From positions 189,378,957 to 189,442,956 of the forward strand of contig CM063508.1 of the NCBI GenBank assembly GCA_032207245.1: a stretch of DNA of 64,000 bases, in the 5' to 3' direction. The notes under the pieces were generated by a model, which did not search any database, was not told the DNA's origin, and worked only from the letters and a program-made list of their open reading frames with translations. This document shows, piece after piece, positions 13,472 through 23,822 of this stretch; position 1 is the stretch's first letter, and each line of letters starts with the position of its first letter. A program made the position numbers and the translations under genes. The DNA is from Pardosa pseudoannulata. Taxonomy: Eukaryota; Arthropoda; Arachnida; Araneae; Lycosidae.

Positions 13472-13860
13472 ATACACACACACACACATGTTGTAGAGAG
13501 TAAGTGATTTGATCAAATCCCTCAACTGTTTTAGGGAAAAGATGAAATAATTAAAAGTGTATTTTTAGTAAACCATGCATTATTAAAAGTAAAGTAGCTA
13601 ATAGAGCATTAGTCATTGAAACACAAATTATTTATTCAAAACTGAAAATAATAAAATAAATAGGTATTTAAGATGATATTTTTAAAATGGAAAAGAACAT
13701 TTTTAGTGATTGTAATTAATCAACAATTTTCTTTTTTTTTTATGTTAACACATGCTGTTGATTTGTGACACCTTGAGTTAGAAAGTACATTACTTTTTTA
13801 CAGGAACATATAAATTTTTTTACATTGTATTTTTTATGGTTGGTTCACAGGAACAATTTT
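13258..13860. repeat. Segment duplicated at 20406-21350
   Basis: Shared blocks include GTGATTTGATCAAATCCCTC, GGAAAAGATGAAATAA and AGTAAACCATG. The second copy carries a 290-bp piggyBac MITE that this copy lacks, so this copy preserves the empty TTAA site near 13550. Confidence 0.8.
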
Positions 13861-15200
13861 TAAATCCTTAACCTCTAAAAATGCAGAAAATTTTTCGTCA
13901 ATCTCATAAAGACCTAAGCTAGTCTATTGAATTGTTTCTCTAAACGATGCAGTAGCTATTAGAAGAGCAGTTCTAGGTAGCTAATTTAAAATTTCAACTG
14001 AGGTACCAATTTGATATAAATTTTGAATAATATGTCAAGATTCTCAGGATGCAAGATGTAAGGGGAAAAGAACACTTTCGACTAACGAAAGGTAACGACA
14101 ATCTTGCACAAACCTGTAGCACACATACGTACAACATTCTTTTTTAAGTTTCGTATCTTACAAAGTCTATCTTACTGTAAATAAATATTTGTTAGCTACT
14201 CTTGCAGTAAGATTTATAGTTAGAATATGGAACATGATTCTCATTACATTTATTAATGTATCCCAGAAATGCTTTACCTTTTATTTTTGCAATATTATGG
14301 TACTGTTTTTTATTACTACCTTTAATCCAATCCTTACACTACTGCCTGTGTCATATCATAAATTTTCAATAATAAAACATTAAAAAGGTGATAAGGATAT
14401 AGCAACCATGAATTACACATGAATATATTTTTTAATTCATTGACTATCGAGAGACAATGTATTTCAGCTTCAACTAAAAAAAATTAACAGAGGGAAAAAA
14501 TACAACATAAAAAACAAGAAATTTAATTTTACTAACAATAGAGATGAAACCAAAAAAAAGAATAAAAAACTAATAGAATCTTGGATAATCTTCCCCCATT
14601 AGATGGTTAAATATAACTATAAGAGAAATTCAGAACTGTTATACTGCAAAGGAAAGGGAAATAAATAGCCAAGATTGTATAAGGATAATAATTGGAAATA
14701 TATATAAATAAAATTTAAATTATCCCTAAATCAAGTATTTACTACAAAAATTTGTGAACTGATAATTCATTGAGAAACTGATTCATGGGATGAAAATAAG
14801 AATAATTCTAATTATTTTCCAAAATCAAAGTTCTCCATAAAACAGTTTAACACATTTACCTTCCTACATCAATTTAATTATAAATTTGAAAAATGAGGAA
14901 AAACACTTTTTAAATCTTTGTGAAAAACTTATGGTAGAGTAGGAAAAAATGACCAAGTGGATTCACAGACAAGTCCAAATTTTTATACCACAAAGCAGTA
15001 AGCTTGAGTGCCTCATTCACAATGAAAGTAATAGTTTGACCAAACTAACTCCGAACAATTATGACAACATTATTGGCACAAATTTAGCAGAATTTGACAC
15101 CATAACTTGCAAGAGGGACAAATGGAATCCACTACAATATACTCCAAAGGAAAGGTGAGAGAACACCACCCGACAGCCAAGAGTTGCCACAACAACCGTG
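13861..15200. other. Gene-free AT-rich stretch
   Basis: No supported exon, RNA gene or element termini. The short open frames at 14189-14383 and 14949-15158 have no recognisable motif. Confidence 0.5.
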
Positions 15201-15212
15201 CTAATAACCTCA

Positions 15213-15519
15213 AGGACCCTCCCCACAATGGTCCACTGCAAGCCATTACCAATGTCTGGAGGAGGTATGGTTTACTAAGGCTGACAATGACAGATTATAA
15301 AATGGACTTGGAAGAGAATTGCTTTGGAAGTGATTTTTCTCCAAAGATCAGACACCCATCATGCACTACTAAAGAGGGTAGTAGACTCTATGGATGTAAT
15401 CAAGTGCTCTGCTCATTGAGTGGCCAAGTGTGTGGATGCAATCTGTGAAACATTGGACAAGGTCGCCATCAAGACCAATACTGTAGTGGTGAACAATTGG
15501 CCATAGTGTGGAAACCACA
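15213..15519 (-). mobile_element. Harbinger-like MITE, inverted copy
   Basis: The ends AGGACCCTCCCCACAATGG and GGCCATAGTGTGGAAACCACA match the inverted family consensus. Flanks are TCA and TCC (3 bp, one mismatch). It is the most diverged copy, yet a plus-strand frame (15107-15448) still crosses it. Confidence 0.75.
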
Positions 15520-18500
15520 TCCCAACATTAGCACAAGCCTACTTGATGGTCAACAGTTTCTTAATCTAGTTGGAGAGAATTAGGTTCGTACCTTTTAGAA
15601 TAAGGGATGAACAACAGTAACAAAGAAAACCATATCTTTGGATATCGCCCACATCCCAAACAACCATACAAGAGCAATTTTCTAAAGTCAATGTAAAGCT
15701 CATAGAGGTGAAGAACAAGTTCTGCAAGCTTCATATGTATGCTGACTAGGTGACAAGAGATCAGTAGCTAGAACAAGTCCCTAAACTACCTGTCAACAAG
15801 TTCTTACGAGGTTCTCAGAAGAAAAGACTGAAAAACTTATGGCTAAGTCAATATCACTGGGATTAATGACAGCCTGAAATCATCAAGCAATAACTTACTT
15901 TCACAGGAAACCTGTGACAAATTTGACCTAATGCCCAAATGACAGAGAGAAAAAGACAGGCTAAGTAATGAAATCTTTAAGCAGATTTACATTCACATGA
16001 AAATGTATTAACTCTGGCAAAATTGGGAAAATTCCAAATTGACTTTCAGTAAAGGACAGCTTACAATGTAAAATCTTCAATCAATGTCTTTAGATTCACA
16101 TAAAAATGAGAACTACTCTGACAAAATTGGGCAAATGCCATAATGACTGGGAGTAAGGAATAGCCTACTTTATGAAATTTTCAAGTAATGACTTGATGTT
16201 CGCAGTAAAAAGTAATAACTGTGGCAAAATTGGGAAAATGCCAACAGTGCAAAATGACTGTAAGAAAAGCACAGCTTAATTAGTGAAAACTTTCAGCAAT
16301 GATTTTAGATTTACATGAAAATGTAATAACTCTGACAAAATTCGGCAAAGGCAAATTTGATTTTCAGTAAGGGACAGCATACTTTAGGAAATCTTTCAGC
16401 AATGGACTTATCTTCATAGGAAAATGTAATTTATGTGGCAGAATTGAGAAAATGCAAATATGGCTGCAAATAAGACAGCCTACTGTGTAAAATCTTTTGT
16501 GATGACTTGAGATTCATAAGAAAATGCAGTAACTGTGACAAAATCGACAAACGTCAAATTGACTCCGAGTAAATGGCAGTCTACTCTGTAAAATTTCAAA
16601 GTAATGTCTACAGATTCACAGAAATCTTAAATAAATTGTAGCAAAACTGGGGAAACAACAAAATTTGCAGATTACAAAAACAGGTGAAATCTAATTTCAC
16701 TAATAGTCTGCAAAGTCTATGCAACTAAGGAAGTCTAATTTATTGAAAGATTTCAGCAATGATTTTAGATTCACACAAAAATATAATAACTAGTAAAATT
16801 GGGCAAATGCCAATTTGACTTTCAGTAAAGGACATCCTACTTTGTGAACTCTTCAATTAATGTCTTTTGATCTCCTACAGAAAAATGAAGTTACTGTGGA
16901 TAAATTGGGCAAATATCAAATATTTCAGAGAAAATGACAGCGTACTTTTTGAAATCTCAAAGCAATAACATTATATTCACAGGATAATGCAATAATTGTG
17001 GCAGAATTGGGTAAATGCCAAATTGCTCAGATAAAATTATGGCTTCCTTTGCGAAATCTGAAAGCAATGACTTTATGTTCTCAAAATATAGAACTGTGGA
17101 AGAATTGAGAATCACAGCCTAATAAAGTAAATCTTCTAGCAATGACTTTAGATTCACAAAAAAACTGTGGCAAAATTGAGCAAATGCCAAATAGACTTGA
17201 GAGAATGGCAGCCTAATTAGTGAAATCCTCCAGCAATGAATTTGGAATCACAGGAACATGAATAACTGTAGCGAAATTGGGCAAATGCCAAAATGAACAT
17301 GATTAAAGAGTAGACTACTTTGTAGGAAACACAAAAATGACTAGGAGTAAAGAATAGCTTACTTTGTGAAAGCAATAACTAGATTAAACAGGAAATGAAG
17401 TAACTGACAGAATCGGCACATGCTGAAATGATAATGAGTAAATGACAGTCTATTTTGTGAAATCTACATACAATGTCATATTCACAGGAAAAATGTTATA
17501 AGTCAAAATTGGACTAAGGACAATTTAGTTTTTAGTAAGGGACAGCCTCCTTTTTTGAAATCTTTTAAGAAATGATTTTATCATAACAAAATTGTAATAA
17601 CTGTGACAGAATTGGGGTAGTGTCAAAATGGCTACAAATAAAAGACAGCTAATTTTGTGAAATCTTTAAGTAATGACTTCAGATTCATAGGAAAATGCAG
17701 TAACTGTGACAAAATCAACAGATGTCAGAATGACTGACTAAATGATAGTCTACTTTGTAAAATTTCGAAGAAATGCCTACAGATTCATGAGCAGTTTAAA
17801 TAAATTGTAGCAAAATTGGGGAAATAATAAAATTTTGCAGATTACAAAAAATGCTGAAAGCTAATTTCTCTAATAGGCTGCAAAGTCTATGCAATTAAAT
17901 AGAGCCTAATTTATGAAAGCTTTCAGCAATGATTTAAGATTGACATGAAAATGTAATAACTGTCAAAACTGGGCATATGCCAATTTGACTTTCAGTAAAG
18001 GGCAGCTTACTTTGTGAAATATTCAATGTCTTTTAGATTCACAGGAAAATAGAGCTACTCTAACAAAATTGGGCAAATGCCCTAATGACTAGGAGTAAGG
18101 AAGTCTACATTATGAAATTTTCAAGCAATGACTTCATGTTCACAGTAAAAAGTAATTACTATGGCAAAATTTAGAAAATGCCAAAATGCCAAACAGTGAA
18201 AAAAGGACAGTGTAACATGTGAAATCTTTAAGCAATGATTTTAGATTCACAAGAAATGCAGTAACTGTCACAAAATCAGCACATGGCAAAAATATTCTAG
18301 TAATTGAGTCTATTTTAGAAAATCTTCAAACAATGTCTTTAGATTCACAGAAAAATGTTAAAACTGGCAAAATTGGACAAATTCCAAAATGATTATCAGA
18401 TTAGAGCAGCTTAATTTGTAAAAACTTTCAGCAATGATTTTTGAGTTAGATAAAAATTTAATTAATTAAACAAAATTGAACACAGGCAAATTTGATTTCA

Positions 18501-19567
18501 GCAAGGAACAGCCTACTGTAGGAAATCTTTATGCAATGACTTTATCTTTGCAGAAAAATGTCATAACTGGCAAAATTGAGGAAATGCCAAAATGGCTGAA
18601 AATAATGGACAGTCTACTTTAGGAAATCTTTAAGTGGTGACTTTAGATTCACAGGAAAATGCATTAACTGTGACAAATTCGACAAATGTCAGAATGACGA
18701 AATAAATAACAATAATAAAATTTGGAAGCAATGACTAAAGATTCACTGTCAGTTTAAATAAATTGTAGCAAAATTGGGGAAATAACAAAATTTTGCAGAT
18801 TACAAAAAATGATGAACTCTAATTTCACTAATAGGCTGCAAAGTCTATACAAATAAGGAGAGCGTAATTATGAAAACTTTCAGCAATGGTTTTAGATTGA
18901 TATGAAAATGTAATAACTGGCAAAATTGGGCAAATGTCAATTTTACTTTCAGTAGAGGAGAGCTTACTTTGTGAAATCTTCAACCAATGTCTTTAGATTC
19001 ACAGGAAAATGTACTTACTGTGGCAAAATTGGGCAAACGCCATAATAACTAGGAGTTAAGACCGGCTGTGTGAAATCTTTAAGCAATGATTTTCATTCAC
19101 AGGAAAATGTAATAATTGTGGCTAAATTGGGCTAATACCAGTTTGCTCAGAGAAAATGACAGCCTACTTTGTGAAATCTCAAAGAACTGACTTTATGTTC
19201 AGAGGAAAATGTAATAACTGTGGTAATTTCCGTAAATGCCAAATTACTCAGAGATAATTACAGCCTACTTTGTGAAATCTCAAAGAACTATATTCACAGG
19301 AAAATGTAACAACTGTGATAGATATCCATAAATGCTAAATCTCAAAGCAATGACTTTATTTTCAGAGGAAAATGTAATAATTATGATAGAATTTGGTAAA
19401 TGGCAGAATGATTATGAGTAAACAACAGTCCATTTTGTGAAATCTTCAAACAATGTCTTTAGATTCACAGGAAAATGTAATTACTGTAACAAAATTGGGC
19501 AAATACCAAAATGACTATCAGCAAAGCACAACCCAATTTGGGAAAACTTTCAGCAATAATTTTAGAT

Positions 19568-20082
19568 TTACATGAAAATAAAGCAACTCTGGCAAAATTG
19601 GGCATCGACCAAAATGACTGTCAGAAAAGCACAGCCCAATTTGGGAAAAGTTTCATAAATGATTTTAGATTTACATGGAAATGAAGCAACTCTGGAAAAA
19701 TTGGGCAAAGACCAAAAGGACTGTCAGAGAAGGACAAACCAATTTGGGAAAACTTTCAGAAATGATTTTAGATTTACCTGAAAATGAAACAACTCTGGCA
19801 AAATTGGGCAAAGACCAAAATGACTGTCAGAAAAGGACAGCCCAATTTGAGAAAAATTTTAACAATGGTTTTAGATTTACATGAAAATGAAACAACTCTG
19901 GAAAAATTGGGCAAAGACCAAAATGACAGTCAGAAAAGGACAGCCCAATTTGGGAAAACTTTCAGCAATGATTTTAGATTTACATGAAAATGGAACTCTG
20001 GCACAATTGGGCAAAGGTCAATTTGATTTTTTGTTATGGACAGACTACTCTATGAAAATCTTAAGTGATGACTTTATCTATA
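19568..20082. repeat. Homogenised 103-bp block within the satellite
   Basis: The word TTAC(A/C)TG falls at 19568, 19671, 19774, 19877 and 19980, exactly 103 bp apart. These units are much more alike than the rest of the array. Because 103 is not a multiple of three, the overlapping plus-strand frames here shift with each unit and are not a protein repeat. Confidence 0.9.
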
Positions 20083-20167
20083 CAAGAAATTGAAATAACT
20101 GTGACAGAATTGAAGAAATGCCAAAAGGGCTGCCAATGAACGACAGCCTATTTTGTGAAATCTTGCA

Positions 20168-20173
<6 letters not shown>

Positions 20174-20216
<43 letters not shown>
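20174..20216. repeat. A43 homopolymer inside a variant satellite unit
   Basis: The run falls where sister units have a short ACAAAAAATG stretch, with GATGAA...TTTTACTAATAG following as usual. It looks like expansion of a resident A-run, not a retroposon tail. Confidence 0.85.
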
Positions 20217-20220
<4 letters not shown>

Positions 20221-20405
20221 GAAATATAATTTTACTAATAGCTGCACTTTTACTTTACTTAAACTGCAAAGCTTATGACTCTAAGACTGTCTAATTTACG
20301 AAAATTTTCAGCCATAATTTTAGATACACATGAAAATGTAATAACTATCGCAAAGTTGGGCAAATGCCTATTTTATTTTCAGTAAAGGACAGCTTACTTT
20401 TGTCC

Positions 20406-21350
20406 AGATTCCTAGTAAGATTATTGATTAATTATGAGGAATTTATGAATAATCAGATTCCCATGCTTTGAAATTCAGGAGAAAAAGCTTGTGAAAATTA
20501 TGAAGACAAATGCAAATACCTTATGTGTATTAAATAATACCCTATGTCTGGATATATATATATATACACACATATATAGATGTATATATATATGCACACA
20601 TAGGGAAATGATGTATAATAAGATGTTCTTAGATGAACCATTCATGTAAGATGTTAAAACAACAACTCTGAGCTATCTCCCTAAAGAGAATAAGTGATTT
20701 GATCAAATCCCTCAACTTTTTTACGGAAAAGATGAAATAATAATTATTAGATATTAACACATTCGCTGCCACTAAAAATGATATTACCATCCTCAGAAGC
20801 CGCATTACAAAACAGAGTTTTTAATCACGCACATAAAAAAATGCAAACAAAAATTTTGAAAACCAACCACAAAAAATTAAAAAATAATGCTTCACTAATG
20901 TGCCGAAACAACCTCGCCATTCAATTTCCAAAGCCACACTAAACACAGAGCATATAACTTATAAAAATCCGTCGCCACGTTAGTGCGTCGTCGGCATACC
21001 AGGAGTTGCCGTTCTGACGTGCCAGTGCGTTGGTGGCAGCGAACGTGTTAAAAGTATTTAGTAAACCATGGATTATTAAAAGTAGAGTAGCTGATATAAC
21101 ATTAGTCATTGAAACAAATTATTTAATCAAAACTGAAAATAATAAAAGAAATAGGTATTTAAACTGATATTTTTAAAATGAAAAAAGGTCATTTTTAGTA
21201 AAAGTTACGCATTTTTAGTGATTGTAATTAATTAACAATTTTCTGATTTTTATATTAAAACATGCTGTTGATTTGTGGCAGCTTGAGTTAGTACTTTACT
21301 TTTTTACAGGTATATATATTTTTTACATTGTATGTTGTATGGTTCACAGG
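20406..21350. repeat. Second copy of the 13258-13860 segment
   Basis: Blocks are collinear with the first copy, and the piggyBac MITE at 20758-21047 is the main extra sequence. The left junction abuts the end of the 103-bp satellite. Confidence 0.8.
20758..21047. mobile_element. piggyBac-type MITE, TTAA target site, with empty site known
   Basis: The termini CACATTCGCTGCCAC and GTGGCAGCGAACGTG are inverted with one mismatch and are flanked by TTAA at 20754-20757 and 21048-21051. Precise TTAA duplication is the piggyBac hallmark. The paralogous segment near 13550 has a single TTAA and no insert. The 290 bp carry no transposase and are GC-richer than the surroundings. Confidence 0.88.
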
Positions 21351-21465
21351 AACCATACAAAATACAATGCCTTAGTGAACATTAGTCTTAGTGATCAAAA
21401 CAGTAAACCCTAGTGCTCCTAACTAAACCAAACCTAAAGTTTGCAGATATTTTATAGAGCTTTGG

Positions 21466-22470
21466 AGATTGGAGTGAAACAATCTACTATTTTGCAATAC
21501 GAGGTCTTATGAAACCGAGACCTACTTTTTATTGATGATTTTGAACAGCTATGAACATCCATGCTTCAGTGAAATTCGAACTTCGAAACCAAAGGTCAAC
21601 ACATTAACCATTAGGCCAGGGGTGGATAAACTTTTGGGATCCGTGGTCTACTCCACATTTAAAAAATCAAAGGCGGTCTACCAATGGCAGAGTTAAATTA
21701 ATGTAACGTACATGTTTATATATTTGTTTTCAATAACAAGAAAAAATGGTAAATTATCTAATTTTTCTAAAAAAAAACTTAATATTAATATCTACAAAAT
21801 AAAAATTTACTGACAAAAATAATCAAAGTATTCATATATCAAAAATTGACCATCCTATTCACTTTGTTTAGTTGAAATTTGGCACTGTATATCTGCGACA
21901 AGTTTATCATTGTGGCTGGCACGAGCTTATTGCAATGCGTAAACACGAAATTAAATGTTCATCTGTTAATGAACCATTACAATCTAGGGTTGCCACTACA
22001 AAGCTCCAAAAAGCATCAAAAGCTTAAAGTTGTCAGAAGTCTCCAACGACATCAGACATCGCTCGAAAAGTCGCCAAGTTTGGAGACAAAAACCGCGGTC
22101 TGTATAGTATATTGGATCAGTACCATATAATGATTATATGGTACTGATTCGATTATATTATAATCTAAGCATCCCACTTTATCAAGTTGTTTCTATTTAA
22201 TTCTCCACTGTAAAACGATAAATTCATTGTAGTATTTTGCACAGTTTGTTTTAGGTTTTAAAGCGCAAACTGTAGTAAATTTTTATTTTTAATAATTCAT
22301 TCATTCTGTGTCATAAGTCATAAATTAAACTGTTAATATCAGGTCATTATCAGGATAAAATGTCTTCACGGTCAACCAGTCAACCACGGTTGACATCTTG
22401 GCTACCCCTGCATTAGGCTATAGTTCAGCTAGTAGAGCTTTGGCTGCTGCAAATGTTACTGCTTGGCAGG
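21466..22470 (-). mobile_element. Diverged SINE copy, split by a hAT element
   Basis: 21466-21616 aligns in inverted orientation with the SINE at 25751, sharing the GAAACCGAGACCTAC and GAACATCCATGC blocks. The homology resumes at 22411 after the insertion. The tRNA-like end is badly eroded. Confidence 0.65.
21617..22410. mobile_element. Non-autonomous hAT element nested in a SINE
   Basis: It begins CAGGGGTGGATAAAC and ends TTGGCTACCCCTG, and is flanked by the identical octamer CATTAGGC at 21609-21616 and 22411-22418. The 794 bp show no transposase motif. The open frame at 21879-22130 inside it has no recognisable homology. Confidence 0.88.
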
Positions 22471-22479
22471 TTGAGAATG

Positions 22480-23780
22480 AAATGATATTGTTTTTAAGTG
22501 AAATAAAATGGTTTTGCTAGCCCACAAGGGCAGCTGTCAGCCAGACTGAAATTGTTTGTTGAAATAGAATGTGTTTTTATTTGGAGCCTGCAAGTGTGGA
22601 TGATTCTAGAGAATTTCTTATTTTTTACATGGCACCACATGCTTAACTGGACTGAAAGATGAGCACAATGGAGAATAGTACATATAAATCATTCAGAGAA
22701 TATTCCATGGGTAATTAATTCTAAGTAAAAAAAAATTTCTGAACACAAAAAATTTTCCGAAAAAGTAAGTGCTACTAATTTAAAATAAAAATTATACTTA
22801 ATTTTTATTAACATTATTATTAATTATTAATAACTATGATTTAATTAACCTTGGAACTAGAGCTAGATATCTGAATTTTAATACTGTGATATATCATTCA
22901 CAAATTATTGATATATCAATGTTTCTAATAAATATCACCTTATTATAGAGTGGCAAATACAAATGTTCTTTATAAAATAATACAAACATACATACATCAA
23001 AATGTGTGAATTAAATTTTCTTATAGGTGATGTTCTCCTAATAAATTTAGTGAGAGAACATTGTTATTTTATGCATTTCTACTATTAAACATGTAACATT
23101 AATAAAACAGAAAATTGAAAAAAAAAAAAGTGTATTCTAATAAACTGAACAAATTATAATCAAGACAGACACTAACACACACACACACAAAATATCACTT
23201 TTTAAGTGATAAGAGTGAATAATAAATAATTCTTGATAAAAGTTTTGATTGCGTAAAGTACAAAACTATTTTTGCCTAAAAAGGTTGACTTTTTTTAAGT
23301 TCCAATAAAGCAAACAAATTATAAAATCAGAAATTTAGTTAAATAAAAGTATTTTGGAACTTGCATATTTGAAAATAAATCTCATAATTTTAAAGTTTAC
23401 AGATCCAACACTGAAAGGTATGTCTGGTGCAGTACGATGACTAATATACAAGAATGCTTCTATCAAATTTAGATATGTAGCATAAGAAAAAAAAAAAATT
23501 AAGATTTAAACATTAATACAAAAGTTTGAGTCTAAAAAATAAGTCATTTGAAAATACATACAAAAACAAATTAGGGCCATTAAAAATGATACAGACCAAA
23601 ATGTAAATTATGTGATAAAATATTAAATTACATAGAATAAAATAAAAAAATATTGTAAAAAGTTAAATTAAAAAAGTTAAATTTAAGCTATAAAATTTTA
23701 AATTACATAGAATAAAAATATTATTTAAAAAAGTTTAATTAAAAAAATTAAAGCTATAAAAAATTAATTTAAACATTTTT
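22480..23780. other. Gene-free AT-rich stretch with dispersed-repeat fragments
   Basis: 22690-22990 belongs to a dispersed AT-rich family, with blocks such as AAGTAAGTGCTACTAATTTA and AACTAGAGCTAGATATCTGA, also found near 24100-24360, 25380-25500, 44180 and 50385. Nothing else is recognised. Confidence 0.5.
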
Positions 23781-23793
23781 AAAAAGAGCTTAC

Positions 23794-23822
23794 CGCCAGA
23801 CGCCAGAAGGAGACTACGACAT
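23794..23822 (-). CDS. Exon 11 candidate: 29-nt exon with an in-frame stop
   Basis: A long pyrimidine tract ending TTTTTTTTAG precedes it and a strong GTAAGC donor follows. Joined to exon 10 in phase 0 it reads Met-Ser-stop. It may be the true end of the protein with 3' UTR in later exons, or a poison exon. I saw no clear further exon below it. Confidence 0.5.

Larger units (their letters stand above)
15890..20402. repeat. Satellite of about 103 bp, roughly 40 units, 4.5 kb
   Basis: Each unit runs through TTTAGATTCACAGGAAAATG, a CTGTGGCAAAATTGGGCAAA block and a GGACAGCCTACTTTGTGAAA block. A variant unit with GCAAAATTGGGGAAATAACA and TAATAGGCTGCAAAGTCTAT recurs near 16630, 17810, 18765 and 20200, giving a loose higher-order pattern. 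Most units differ by small indels, except an exact 103-bp block at 19568-20082. Confidence 0.95.

Noticed and set aside
15107..15448. 113-residue plus-strand frame as a gene
   Set aside because: It lies mostly inside an inverted MITE copy and matches the family's chance frame.
19675..20093. Overlapping Lys/Asn-rich frames as a repeat protein
   Set aside because: The 103-bp unit is not a multiple of three, so each frame dies after about two units and the next begins in another register.
15890..20402. CRISPR-like array
   Set aside because: Units are contiguous 103-bp satellite repeats without unique spacers, in a eukaryotic context.
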